A DNA stretch of 64,000 nucleotides from Halomonas lysinitropha (GTDB taxonomy: Bacteria > Pseudomonadota > Gammaproteobacteria > Pseudomonadales > Halomonadaceae), in NCBI RefSeq assembly GCF_902500215.1, contig NZ_CABVOU010000014.1, positions 152,316 to 216,315 on the forward strand. Direction: 5' to 3'. Shown here one piece after another: positions 52,047 through 61,145 of the stretch. The stretch's first letter is position 1. Every line of letters starts with the position of its first letter. A program made the translations under genes and the position numbers. The notes under the pieces are model-generated. The model searched no databases, was not told where the DNA came from, and worked only from the letters and a program-made list of their open reading frames with translations.

Positions 52047-53601
52047 CCCGCTCCGTAAATCCTCTACCTCCGCTCCCCTCACACTGGATGGCTCACCCGT
52101 CACCCTCGAAGACATTATGTCGGTAGCCGAAGGCCAGCGCCGGGTCATGCTGTCCACGGCATCGGACTTCCGCGCGCGTATCGCCCGCGGCAACGCTTTC
52201 CTCGAGCGTCTGCTAGAGGAAGAAGGTGTGATCTACGGCGTCACAACGGGCTTCGGCGACTCTTGCACCCGAGAGGTATCTGCCGCCGACCTCGAGCAGT
52301 TGCCACGACAGTTGTACACCTTCCATGGCTGTGGCCTGGGTGAAGTCCTGTCAGTAGAGGCGTCTCGCGCCGTGGTCATGGTGCGCCTGGTATCGCTTTG
52401 CCGAGGTGTCTCGGGGGTCAGCGTCGAGCTCCTCGAACGCCTGGTGTGGCTGCTCGAACATGACATCGTCCCGGTCATCCCGGAGGAAGGGTCGGTAGGG
52501 GCCAGCGGTGATCTGACCCCCTTGTCCTATCTCGCCGCAGCACTATGCGGCGAGCGCGAGGTTTTCGAACATGGCAAGCGACGCCCCAGCGCAGAGGTCT
52601 TCGCTAAGCACGGTCTGGCACCCTATCGCCTGAAGCCCAAGGAGGGCCTGGCGCTGATGAACGGCACCGCCGTGATGACTGCGCTGGGGGTGTTCGCCTT
52701 CGCTCGCACCGCCTACCTGGCACGGCTCGCCACGCGCATCACCGCATTATCCGTCTATTCGCTGGACGGCAACCCCTACCACTTCGACGCCGACCTGTTC
52801 GCCGCCAAGCCACACCCTGGGCAGAATCAGGTGGCTGCTAGGCTGCGTGAGGACCTGCATGCCCCCCGTACGCCACGCAATTCGCCGCGCCTGCAAGACC
52901 GCTACTCGACGCGCTGCGCGCCCCACGTGATCGGCGTGGTGGAAGACTCCCTGCCCTGGTGGCGTCAGTTTCTCGAGACCGAGCTCAACAGCGCCAACGA
53001 CAACCCCCTGTTCGACGCCGAAGCCGGCAAGGTGATGCACGGAGGCCATTTCTACGGCGGCCATGTTGCCTTCGCCATGGACGGCCTCAAGCAGGCCAGC
53101 GCCAATCTGGCCGATTTGCTCGACCGCCAGCTGGCGCTGCTGGTCGACACCCGCTTCAACCACGGCCTGCCCAGCAACCTGAGCGGTGCCGAGCCGGCGC
53201 GTGCTGCCCTCAACCATGGCTACAAGGCCGTGCAGATCGGCGCCTCGGCGTGGACCGCCGAGGCGCTCAAGCTGACCATGCCGGCCAGCGTCTTCTCGCG
53301 CTCCACGGAGTGTCACAACCAGGACAAGGTCAGCATGGGCACCATCGCCGCGCGTGACGCCCTGCGGATTCTGACACTCGTCGAGCAGGTCGCTGCCGCC
53401 GCCCTGCATGCCGCCTGCCAGGGTGTCGACCTACGTCGTCGCCAGGCGGGCGCAGCTCCGCTACCCAAGCAGCTAGCGGGGTTTCTCGATGCCTGCCGCA
53501 CGCACATTCCACCGTTGGTCGAAGACCGCGCTCTGGAAGCCGAGCTACGCACACTCTGCGACCTGATTCGCGAGCGCCACTGGAGCCTGTATGACGCCTG
53601 A
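52030..53601 (+). CDS. Aromatic amino acid ammonia-lyase (HAL/PAL/TAL family)
   Basis: A 523-residue lyase that should release ammonia from tyrosine, phenylalanine or histidine. The MIO cofactor triad A158-S159-G160 is in GSVGASGDLTPL, the catalytic lid Tyr69 in IYGVTTGFG, and NGTAVMTAL, ELNSANDNPLF and FSRSTECHNQDKVSMGT are conserved. The substrate-selectivity pair is F98-H99 (YTFHGCG), mixing a PAL-like Phe and HAL-like His. In an ape cluster it probably makes a cinnamate or coumarate-type head-group precursor. Overlaps its neighbours. Confidence 0.9.
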   Translation: MTLLHDPLRKSSTSAPLTLDGSPVTLEDIMSVAEGQRRVMLSTASDFRARIARGNAFLERLLEEEGVIYGVTTGFGDSCTREVSAADLEQLPRQLYTFHGCGLGEVLSVEASRAVVMVRLVSLCRGVSGVSVELLERLVWLLEHDIVPVIPEEGSVGASGDLTPLSYLAAALCGEREVFEHGKRRPSAEVFAKHGLAPYRLKPKEGLALMNGTAVMTALGVFAFARTAYLARLATRITALSVYSLDGNPYHFDADLFAAKPHPGQNQVAARLREDLHAPRTPRNSPRLQDRYSTRCAPHVIGVVEDSLPWWRQFLETELNSANDNPLFDAEAGKVMHGGHFYGGHVAFAMDGLKQASANLADLLDRQLALLVDTRFNHGLPSNLSGAEPARAALNHGYKAVQIGASAWTAEALKLTMPASVFSRSTECHNQDKVSMGTIAARDALRILTLVEQVAAAALHAACQGVDLRRRQAGAAPLPKQLAGFLDACRTHIPPLVEDRALEAELRTLCDLIRERHWSLYDA

Positions 53602-54031
53602 CGATCGCCCTTTGCCGTGTGCCGAAACCGAGCTGACGATTCCCTTTCACGATATCGACATGATGCAGGTGGCCTGGCATGGCCACTACGTCCGTTACCT
53701 GGAGATTGCGCGCTGTGCACTGCTCGATGCCATCGATTACAACTACCCGCAGATGAGCGAGTCGGGATTCGCCTGGCCAGTGATCGACCTGCGCCTGCGC
53801 TATGCTGCCCCCGCAGTATTCGCCCAGCGACTGGCCATCGAGGCCCGCTTGAGCGAATGGGAACATCGCCTCAAGATCGACTACACCATCCGTGATGCCG
53901 GGACACGTCGACGCCTTACCCGCGCCTGGAGCGTGCAGGTCGCAGTGGGCCTGGACGACCAGGAGATGCGCCTGGTGTCACCACCGGCCCTAGTCGAGAG
54001 ACTTCTCGTCTGGCAGGAGGCCAACCACTGA
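53591..54031 (+). CDS. apeK: Hotdog-fold thioesterase (4-hydroxybenzoyl-CoA type)
   Basis: A 146-residue single hotdog domain with the YbgC/4HBT motif FHDIDMMQVAWHGHYVRYLEIAR, whose Asp is catalytic. It may release or proof-read acyl groups on the ACPs. It overlaps the ammonia-lyase gene and abuts the LolA-like gene in a TGATG overlap. Confidence 0.88.
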   Translation: MTPDDRPLPCAETELTIPFHDIDMMQVAWHGHYVRYLEIARCALLDAIDYNYPQMSESGFAWPVIDLRLRYAAPAVFAQRLAIEARLSEWEHRLKIDYTIRDAGTRRRLTRAWSVQVAVGLDDQEMRLVSPPALVERLLVWQEANH

Positions 54032-54588
54032 TGCGACAGATACTCGGTATTGCCAGTCTCGGCCTGCTCCTATCAACTAGCCCTTCCCTGTGGGCGTCTC
54101 CGCAACCCGATGCGCTCGCCGAACGCCTGGCCGATCATTCAACACAGTGCGCCAGCTTCAAACAGTCGCGCTGGCTCGCGGACCTCGAGGTCCGACTCGA
54201 CAGCCGCGGACATTTCCGACGTCAGGACAACGCCCTGGTCTGGCAAACCACCGCACCGGTTGAAGATCGCCTAGACCTAAGCGAAGAGAGCGACGACCTG
54301 CCGATAGACTTCCAGGTGCTCCTGCCCGTCTTCAATGGCCTGCTATCGGGAGACTGGCAAGCCCTGGAGCATCACTTCACCATAGAGCTCCGTGGTGAGC
54401 TGGACGAGTGGCGGGCCGACCTGACACCCATAGACTCGGCCCTCGGCGAGCATCTGTCTCAGCTGGTGGTACATGGAGGTGAACGCGTCGAACAGCTCGC
54501 TATCGCGTTCCGTGACGGCGACCGACTGGAGCTGACCCTGACACCGGTCGACTGCGAAGGCCTCGATGAAGGAAATGCCGCCCAGTGA
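54031..54588 (+). CDS. apeL: LolA-like periplasmic carrier protein
   Basis: A 185-residue exported protein with a signal peptide (1-22, ending SLWA-SPQ) and LolA-like features: CASFKQSRWLADLEVRLDSRGHFRRQDNALVWQTTAP. It probably carries the lipid-linked pigment across the periplasm, next to the MMPL exporter and the lipoprotein of the same cluster. Ends in a GTGA overlap. Confidence 0.85.
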   Translation: MRQILGIASLGLLLSTSPSLWASPQPDALAERLADHSTQCASFKQSRWLADLEVRLDSRGHFRRQDNALVWQTTAPVEDRLDLSEESDDLPIDFQVLLPVFNGLLSGDWQALEHHFTIELRGELDEWRADLTPIDSALGEHLSQLVVHGGERVEQLAIAFRDGDRLELTLTPVDCEGLDEGNAAQ

Positions 54589-56891
54589 GCGACCCGACCC
54601 GGACGAAGCAGGTTGAACGCCTCGCTGCCTGGGCCTGGGCCTTGCTTCTGCTGGGTTCCGCCCTGCTTCTGGTCAGCCAGTTGCGCATGGCGGCACCCCT
54701 GGACACCCGCGTCACCGCCCTATTGCCGGAGGTACGGGAGTCTCTGCTGATCGAGCAGGCCGAGCAGCACCTGACGCAAGCCTTCGAGGACAGCTTTGTG
54801 CTGCTGGTCAGGGGAGAGGAGCCCACCCGACTGGTGGCCGATCTCAAGGGACGCCTGCGCGACTCCAATGCCGTAGCACAGTTCGACGATGGTGCCATCG
54901 AGCGTCCTGATCGAGCCTTGTCAGACTACCGCTATCGCCTGCTGGCCGAACCACTGGCCAGCGCTGGCGACGAGGCATGGACGCAACGGGCCCTGTCACG
55001 ACTCTTCGCCCCCGGCGTGAGCGCTGACCCAGTCAGCGACCCCTTCGGTCTGCTCGACGCCTGGCTGTCCCGACTGCTTGACGGCCCAATCCGCCCCGTC
55101 GAAGGCCTGCCAGCCGTCGACGACGAAGAAGGCCACTGGTTCCTGGTAGGGGGGCGATTGGCTGCCAGCCCTTATGACATGACACTACAACGCCAGCTGG
55201 TGGGGGCGCTGGATGAGTTCCGAACGGCTCATCCTGACGCCCAACTGCTACGCGCGGGCCTGGTCTTCCACGCGGCATCCGGCGCCAGCCAAGCCAAGCG
55301 CGAGATCTCCACCATCGGGCTGGGCGCCCTGCTGGGTATATTGCTGCTGTTCTGGTTCGTGTTCCGACGTGGCGTCACGCTGTTCAGCCTGCTGCTACCG
55401 ATGGCCTGCGGAGTGCTGTTCGCGCTACCGCTGACCTGGGCGCTCTTCGGCACCCTCAACTTGTTGACGCTCGCTTTTGGCGCCAGCCTGATCGGCGTCG
55501 CCGTCGACTATGCCCTGCATCTCCAATGTGCCCGCCAGCTCGACCCCGATCGCTCCTTGTCGAGGCTCTGGCCAGGGCTTTGGCTAGGTCTGGTATCGAG
55601 CCTGGCGGCTTATCTAGCACAGCTCGCCACACCTCTGCCGGGCTTGCGCCAGATGGCAACGTTTGCTGCCCTGGGACTGCTCGGCGCCTGGCTGACCGTG
55701 CGCCTGTGGCTGCCCCACTTCGTACCGCAGTCACACCCTGTCACGGCAAGACTGGCCGAATGCATCGACCGGCTACGTGTGCCATCGCGGGCTTTTCTGA
55801 GCTGGGGCTTGCTCACCCTGCTCGGTGTCGCTGCCGTGACAGTGATCGCCATGCGCCTGACGACCAGCGATGACCTGCGCCAGTTAAACCCCTCTCCCGC
55901 TTCTCTGATCGCCGAGCAGCAACGCGTACAAGCTCTGCTGCAGCGCCCCACCGGCAGCCGATACCTGGTTGTCACGGCCGACCAAGAAGACGAGTTGCTG
56001 GAACGGCTTGAAGCCCTCGACTCGCCGCTGGTGGAGCTGCGTGAAAAGGGCCATCTGGCAGGCTATCGCCATCTCGCCCGTGCCGTGCCCTCGCCAGCCA
56101 CCCAGCAAGCCAACCTCTCGCGGGTACGCCAGGCCTATACCCGAGCACTGCCGCCAGTGATCGAACGCGCGGGCCTTCCCGACCACCTGGCGAAATCAGC
56201 CCTGGAATCCCTGGACTCGGTACCCCTTCTGACACTCGACGAGTGGTTGAAGATGCCGCTAGGCCGTGCCGATACCATGCTGTGGCTCGGCCAGGTAGAC
56301 GTGGACGGCGACCGTCGGTCGGCGTCGCTGGTCGTACTGGGCGATGCCGATGCCGTCGCCCAGCGAGAACTGGCCCGGCTGGCCAACAAGCCATTTATCC
56401 ATTATCACGACCGGGTGGCTGCGCTCTCCACCCACCTGGCAGCGTTACGCGACACCATCGCCCTCTGGCTGATCGCCGCGGTCGCGGGACTGACAATACT
56501 CTTCGGTTGGCGCTATCGGAGTCGCACCTGGCGCGTGCTGCTACCTCCTGTGGGAGCCATAGTGGTGACCCTGGCGCTGTTCGCTTCCCTTGGGGTCGGC
56601 CTGACCCTGTTCCACCTGTTGGGGTTGCTGTTGGTGCTGGGGATCGGGCTCGATGCCGGCATCTTTAGTACTGAACATCCGGAAAGCCCTGCCGCGTGGC
56701 TAGCGATCAGCCTGTCATGCACCTCAAGCCTGCTCGCATTTGGCCTGCTGGCATTCAGTGCCACCCCAGCATTGCACTACTTGGGCATGACCTGCCTGGT
56801 AGGCCTCGCGGCAACATGGGCGCTGGTGCCCTTCGCGAGGGCCGATACGAGAGGCAACCCAGCGAGAGCTACCATACGCGATGGCCGATAG
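54585..56891 (+). CDS. apeM: MMPL/RND-type exporter
   Basis: A 768-residue inner-membrane transporter in two halves, each with a periplasmic loop and a bundle of hydrophobic segments (first about 255-400 with GALLGILLLFWFVFRRG and GASLIGVAVDYALHLQ; second about 635-760 with LVLGIGLDAGIFSTEHPESP). The D-Y/D-A-type residues in those segments are the proton relay of MMPL proteins. It should move the aryl polyene lipid out of the inner membrane. GTG start overlaps the LolA-like gene. Confidence 0.92.
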   Translation: MSDPTRTKQVERLAAWAWALLLLGSALLLVSQLRMAAPLDTRVTALLPEVRESLLIEQAEQHLTQAFEDSFVLLVRGEEPTRLVADLKGRLRDSNAVAQFDDGAIERPDRALSDYRYRLLAEPLASAGDEAWTQRALSRLFAPGVSADPVSDPFGLLDAWLSRLLDGPIRPVEGLPAVDDEEGHWFLVGGRLAASPYDMTLQRQLVGALDEFRTAHPDAQLLRAGLVFHAASGASQAKREISTIGLGALLGILLLFWFVFRRGVTLFSLLLPMACGVLFALPLTWALFGTLNLLTLAFGASLIGVAVDYALHLQCARQLDPDRSLSRLWPGLWLGLVSSLAAYLAQLATPLPGLRQMATFAALGLLGAWLTVRLWLPHFVPQSHPVTARLAECIDRLRVPSRAFLSWGLLTLLGVAAVTVIAMRLTTSDDLRQLNPSPASLIAEQQRVQALLQRPTGSRYLVVTADQEDELLERLEALDSPLVELREKGHLAGYRHLARAVPSPATQQANLSRVRQAYTRALPPVIERAGLPDHLAKSALESLDSVPLLTLDEWLKMPLGRADTMLWLGQVDVDGDRRSASLVVLGDADAVAQRELARLANKPFIHYHDRVAALSTHLAALRDTIALWLIAAVAGLTILFGWRYRSRTWRVLLPPVGAIVVTLALFASLGVGLTLFHLLGLLLVLGIGLDAGIFSTEHPESPAAWLAISLSCTSSLLAFGLLAFSATPALHYLGMTCLVGLAATWALVPFARADTRGNPARATIRDGR

Positions 56892-58197
56892 GAGAACCGA
56901 TCTCATGGAAGTACGGCAGGCAGTGCCGCAAGGAGAGACCGTCACGGACGTCGCCATCATCGGTGCCGGACCTTCCGGTGCCGCGGCTGCGGCCTGGCTA
57001 GCGCGACGTGGCATGGCCGTAAGGGTCATCGAGCGAAGCCATTTCCCCCGCTTTTCCATCGGCGAGAGCCTGCTGCCCCAGTGCATGGTACATCTCGAGG
57101 CTTGTGGGCTTCTCGAGGCCGCCCGGAGCGGTAATTTCCAGGTCAAGAACGGTGCTGCCTTTACCTGGCGAGGGCGGGACACGGCCATCGATTTCCGCGA
57201 CAAGTTCACTCCCGGCCCCGGTACCACCTGGCAGGTCGAGCGTGCCGATTTCGATCAGCGCCTGATCGAGGGGGCACGACACTCAGGCGCCGAAGTAGAA
57301 TTTGGCAGCACCGTCGACGCCTTCGTCGCCGATGTCGAACGACCTCGATTGACGATAACCGACGCCCGGGGCGAACGCAGCACCCTCGAGGCCCGATTCG
57401 TACTCGATGCCAGCGGCTACGGTCGCGTCCTGGCCAGGCTTGCCGGGCTCGCTCGGCCCTCCAGCCTGGAACCGCGCTGTGCCCTGTTCACTCATGTCGA
57501 GGATCGCATCGACTGCTCTCGACATGACCGTGAGAAGATCCTGATCGGCATCCATCCTGACCTCTCGGACATCTGGTACTGGCTCATCCCTTTCCGTGAC
57601 GGACGGGCCTCGGTCGGCGTGGTCGGAAACCGAGCTGTCCTCGAAGCCGTCGGCAACAACGATTCCGAGCGGCTCTGGCATTTCATCCATGCTGAACCGC
57701 GGCTCGCCGAACTCCTAGCCAAGGCCGAGGCCGTTCGCGATACCGGACGTATGGAAGGGTATTCCGCCGACGTCGAACGTCTTCACGGCCCTGGCTTCGC
57801 ACTGCTGGGTAACGCAGGTGAGTTTCTCGATCCAGTATTCTCCTCGGGGGTCACCATTGCCCTGGACTCGGCATTACGCGCAGCCCCGCTGATCGAACGC
57901 CAGCTAAACGGTGAAGGTGTCGACTGGGACACGGAGTTCGAGCAGCCACTGCGCCGCGGCATCGCCACCTTCCGCGAGTTCGTCGATGCCTGGTACGATG
58001 GGCGTCTCCCTCGCATCATCTTCAATGAACGGCAGACGCCACGTATCCGATCAATGATCAGCTCGATACTGGCCGGCTATGCATGGGACACGGCCAACCC
58101 CTTCGTGACCGCCAGTCGCCGTCGACTCGACAGCCTTGCCGAGGCCTGTGCCGACGAGCCTGACAACGTCGCCACTTTCGCTGAGCGCAATCTATGA
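56881..58197 (+). CDS. FAD-dependent oxidoreductase, flavin-halogenase/geranylgeranyl-reductase-like
   Basis: A 438-residue flavoprotein. The dinucleotide site is IIGAGPSGAAAAAWLARRG (28-33 GAGPSG) followed by FPRFSIGESLLPQC, and VLDASGYGRVLA later. Residues 232-237 read WYWLIP, the WxWxIP motif of flavin-dependent halogenases, and NAGEFLDPVFSSGVTIALDSA closes the FAD domain. The reaction is not known; it could modify the aryl head group or polyene. Start 56881 overlaps the MMPL gene; an ATG at 56905 has AGGAGA ten bases upstream. Confidence 0.87.
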   Translation: MADRRTDLMEVRQAVPQGETVTDVAIIGAGPSGAAAAAWLARRGMAVRVIERSHFPRFSIGESLLPQCMVHLEACGLLEAARSGNFQVKNGAAFTWRGRDTAIDFRDKFTPGPGTTWQVERADFDQRLIEGARHSGAEVEFGSTVDAFVADVERPRLTITDARGERSTLEARFVLDASGYGRVLARLAGLARPSSLEPRCALFTHVEDRIDCSRHDREKILIGIHPDLSDIWYWLIPFRDGRASVGVVGNRAVLEAVGNNDSERLWHFIHAEPRLAELLAKAEAVRDTGRMEGYSADVERLHGPGFALLGNAGEFLDPVFSSGVTIALDSALRAAPLIERQLNGEGVDWDTEFEQPLRRGIATFREFVDAWYDGRLPRIIFNERQTPRIRSMISSILAGYAWDTANPFVTASRRRLDSLAEACADEPDNVATFAERNL

Positions 58198-58763
58198 CCT
58201 TAGTGCGCATTGTCATCCACTGTGTCCTGGCTGTCTGGCTGGTACTGTTGTCCGGTTGTGCCACGCGAACTGTCCATGCACCCTTGCCGGAGCTGTCGGA
58301 CCTGCCCGCGACCGATGCCCGGACCCAACACCTGACATTCATCAACCAAGACGAACGCCATGAGCTGCTCGGTGTATTGCGCCACGATCAAAGCGAATTG
58401 CAGCTGGCTCTGCTAAGCCCCCAGGGTCAACGGCTGTTGACCCTAGTAGTTGATGTCCAGGGGCCTCGCTTCCTCCCTGGCGCCCAGTTCGAACCGCCTT
58501 TTACGGCCAAGTGGCTTGCCAACCGCCTGGCGTGGAGCCTGTGGCCTGCACCAGCCCTGGAGCAGGCATTCCGGGATAGCGGCTGGACACTCCGGGAGAA
58601 TGTCAATGGGCGCATCATCCAGTATCGCGACCGCATGATGGCACGCATCACGGGCAGCAGCGACTGCCGCATCATCGACGACATCGAGAGCGGCTATCGC
58701 TTGCGTGTCGCGACCCTTGGCGATGACTCCAACCGGACCGAATCTGCATGCCCGACCGACTGA
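58194..58763 (+). CDS. apeN: DUF3261 lipoprotein of the aryl polyene cluster
   Basis: A 189-residue lipoprotein: signal peptide with lipobox LLSGC (Cys22) and a DUF3261 domain (LLTLVVDVQGPRFLPGAQFEPPFTAKWLANRLAW). Such proteins accompany the MMPL and LolA-like genes and are thought to receive the pigment at the outer membrane, like LolB. It overlaps both neighbours. Confidence 0.85.
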   Translation: MTLVRIVIHCVLAVWLVLLSGCATRTVHAPLPELSDLPATDARTQHLTFINQDERHELLGVLRHDQSELQLALLSPQGQRLLTLVVDVQGPRFLPGAQFEPPFTAKWLANRLAWSLWPAPALEQAFRDSGWTLRENVNGRIIQYRDRMMARITGSSDCRIIDDIESGYRLRVATLGDDSNRTESACPTD

Positions 58764-59938
58764 CACCTTTGCAGACACTGCCCTGTCGACTTTCCCCACC
58801 GGCACTGGTCTGCCCGTTGGGAGACGACCTGGCCACCATCGCCGATTCCCTGTTCCGCGGCCAACGGGCCCTGGTGCGAGCCGACACTTTCACCCCCGGG
58901 AGACTGTTGCCTTTGGGCCGCGTGACCACGACATTGCCGAGCACCCGTTCCTGGCCAGCCGAGCATCGTTCGCGCAACAACCAACTGCTGGCGGCGGCAT
59001 TGGAGCGGTTGTTGCCGACGCTCGATGCCTTTCGCGAGCGTCGGCCCCATGCGCGCATCGGGGTCGTTCTGGGCACCAGCACCTCGGGAATCGGCGAGAC
59101 CGAAGTCGCGCTGAGCGCCCGCCAGCAGCACGGTAGCTGGCCCGAGTCGTTTCACTACCAGCGTCACGAAATCGGCTCGCCGGCACGATTCGTTGCCGAA
59201 CGGCTGGGACTTGAAGGGCCTGCGTATACGTTGTCCACGGCCTGCACGTCGAGCGCCCGCGCCCTAATCAGTGCCAAGCGGTTACTTGCGACCGGCGCCT
59301 GTGATGCAGTCATCAGTGGTGGTGCCGACAGCCTCTGCAGCCTGACTGTCAACGGCTTCGCCTCGCTCGAAGCCTTGAGCGACTCGCCTTGCCAGCCATT
59401 TTCGGTCAATCGCTCGGGTATCAACCTGGGCGAAGCCGCCGCCCTCTTTCTTGTCACCACCGAGCCCGGCGGTATTCAGCTCGCCGGTTATGGCGAAACC
59501 AGCGACGCCTACCATATTTCCGCCCCTCGGCCAGATGGTCAGGGAGCCGCAGACGCCATGCAGGCCGCTCTGGACATGGCTCGATGCCCATCCAGCACCA
59601 TCGATTATCTCAACCTACACGGCACCGCGACCCGCCAAAACGACAGCATGGAGGCCCTGGCCGTCTCGCACATCTTCGGAGACCGCCTGCCCTGCAGCTC
59701 GACCAAGGCCCTTACCGGCCATACCCTGGGGGCCTGCGGGGCCCTGGAAGCGGCTTTCTGTTGGTTGACCCTGGATGCCGGCCGTCTGCCCCCGCAGGTT
59801 CACGATGGCCAGACCGATCCCGAACTACCAACGCTGACCTACGCCACCACCACGCCATGCGATGCCACCCACACCCTGAGCAACGCCTTTGCCTTCGGGG
59901 GCAATAACGTCGCCTTGCTGATGGAGCGCCGCTCATGA
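58748..59938 (+). CDS. apeO: Beta-ketoacyl synthase (partner of the chain-length factor)
   Basis: A 396-residue ketosynthase with complete Cys166-His291-His325 triad (STACTSSARAL, NLHGTATRQND, TGHTLGACG). In Xenorhabdus the equivalent enzyme works as a heterodimer with the chain-length factor (apeC product) to extend the polyene with malonyl-ACP. It overlaps the DUF3261 gene by 16 bases and the dehydratase gene by four. Confidence 0.92.
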   Translation: MPDRLTPLQTLPCRLSPPALVCPLGDDLATIADSLFRGQRALVRADTFTPGRLLPLGRVTTTLPSTRSWPAEHRSRNNQLLAAALERLLPTLDAFRERRPHARIGVVLGTSTSGIGETEVALSARQQHGSWPESFHYQRHEIGSPARFVAERLGLEGPAYTLSTACTSSARALISAKRLLATGACDAVISGGADSLCSLTVNGFASLEALSDSPCQPFSVNRSGINLGEAAALFLVTTEPGGIQLAGYGETSDAYHISAPRPDGQGAADAMQAALDMARCPSSTIDYLNLHGTATRQNDSMEALAVSHIFGDRLPCSSTKALTGHTLGACGALEAAFCWLTLDAGRLPPQVHDGQTDPELPTLTYATTTPCDATHTLSNAFAFGGNNVALLMERRS

Positions 59939-60423
59939 CCAACCCCCTGAGGGCCCCCTCGCCACCCTGCGATATCGCGCCCTTCTTGCCACACCGCCAC
60001 GGCATGTGCCTGCTTGATACATTGCTCGAGGTCGGCGACGAGCACCTTCTCGCCGAGGTCACCCCGCGCCCTGATGACCTGTTCGCCGGTGCCAAGGGGG
60101 TTCCCGGCTGGGTCGGCCTCGAGTGGCTCGCCCAGGCCGTCGCAGCCTGGGCTGGAGTACAGGCGGTGGGCCAGGGCGAGGAGCCACGCATCGGTTTTTT
60201 GCTTGGCGCCCGTCATTACCGATGCGAGGCCCCATGGTTCGCGTTCGATCTACCGGTACGGGTTGACGTCTCTCTCGATTTTCTCGCCGAGAACGGACTC
60301 GGCGCCTTTTGCGGTGAGTTGCGAGGAAGTCACGGGCAATCACTTGCCACTACCACGCTCAACGTCTTCCAGCCCGAGTCGCTGGAAGCATTGGAAGCCA
60401 TCCAACGAGGGGAGAGCCCATGA
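59935..60423 (+). CDS. apeP: 3-hydroxyacyl-ACP dehydratase, FabZ-like
   Basis: A 162-residue hotdog dehydratase: IAPFLPHRHGMCLLDTLLEV (catalytic His in PHRHGM) and KGVPGWVGLEWLAQAVAAWAG. It removes water from 3-hydroxyacyl-ACPs to make the conjugated double bonds; no enoyl reductase is in the cluster, so unsaturation is kept. ATGA overlaps on both sides. Confidence 0.92.
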   Translation: MTNPLRAPSPPCDIAPFLPHRHGMCLLDTLLEVGDEHLLAEVTPRPDDLFAGAKGVPGWVGLEWLAQAVAAWAGVQAVGQGEEPRIGFLLGARHYRCEAPWFAFDLPVRVDVSLDFLAENGLGAFCGELRGSHGQSLATTTLNVFQPESLEALEAIQRGESP

Positions 60424-61145
60424 CCCCCAGTATCCTGATCACCGGCTCGAGCCGCGGCATCGGTCGCGCTATCGCCCTGCGCCTGGCCCGTGACGGCTTC
60501 GATATCATCTTGCACTGTCGGCACCGACGCGAGGCCGCCGATGCCGTTGCCGAGCAGATAACAGCCATGGGGCGTTCGGCACGGGTACTCTGTTTCGACG
60601 TCGCCGACCGCCAGGCCGCCCGCCAGGCCATCGAGGCCGATATCGAAGAGCATGGGGTCTACTATGGCGTAGTCTGCAATGCGGGGATCACGGCCGACGG
60701 CGCCTTCCCTGCGCTGTCCGACGAAGACTGGGACAGCGTCATTCACACGAACCTGGACGGCTTCTACAACGTATTGAAGCCCCTGGTCATGCCGATGGTT
60801 CGTCGCCGTGAACCGGGCCGCATAGTGGTGATGTCCTCGGTTTCGGGGTTGATGGGAAACCGGGGACAGGTCAACTACAGTGCCGCCAAGGCCGGCCTGA
60901 TCGGGGCGGTCAAGGCCCTGGCTGTTGAGCTGGCCAAGCGCCGAATCACCGTTAATTGCGTGGCACCGGGCCTTATCGACACCGACATGACCGATGACCT
61001 GGTCACCGAGGAAGCCCTACGGATGATTCCCATGCGTCGCACCGGTAGCAGCGAAGAGGTCGCTGCCACTGTAAGTTTCCTGTGCTCAGACGATGCTAGC
61101 TACATCACCCGCCAGGTTATTTCCGTGAACGGAGGGATGTGCTGA
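60420..61145 (+). CDS. apeQ: 3-ketoacyl-ACP reductase, FabG-like
   Basis: A 241-residue short-chain dehydrogenase: cofactor loop TGSSRGIGRAIALRLA, NAGITADGAF, catalytic Ser in MSSVSGLMGNRGQVNYSAAKAG with YxxxK, and VAPGLIDTDMTDDL. It reduces 3-ketoacyl-ACP with NADPH. It ends CGGMC-type immediately before the next ketosynthase. Confidence 0.94.
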   Translation: MTPSILITGSSRGIGRAIALRLARDGFDIILHCRHRREAADAVAEQITAMGRSARVLCFDVADRQAARQAIEADIEEHGVYYGVVCNAGITADGAFPALSDEDWDSVIHTNLDGFYNVLKPLVMPMVRRREPGRIVVMSSVSGLMGNRGQVNYSAAKAGLIGAVKALAVELAKRRITVNCVAPGLIDTDMTDDLVTEEALRMIPMRRTGSSEEVAATVSFLCSDDASYITRQVISVNGGMC

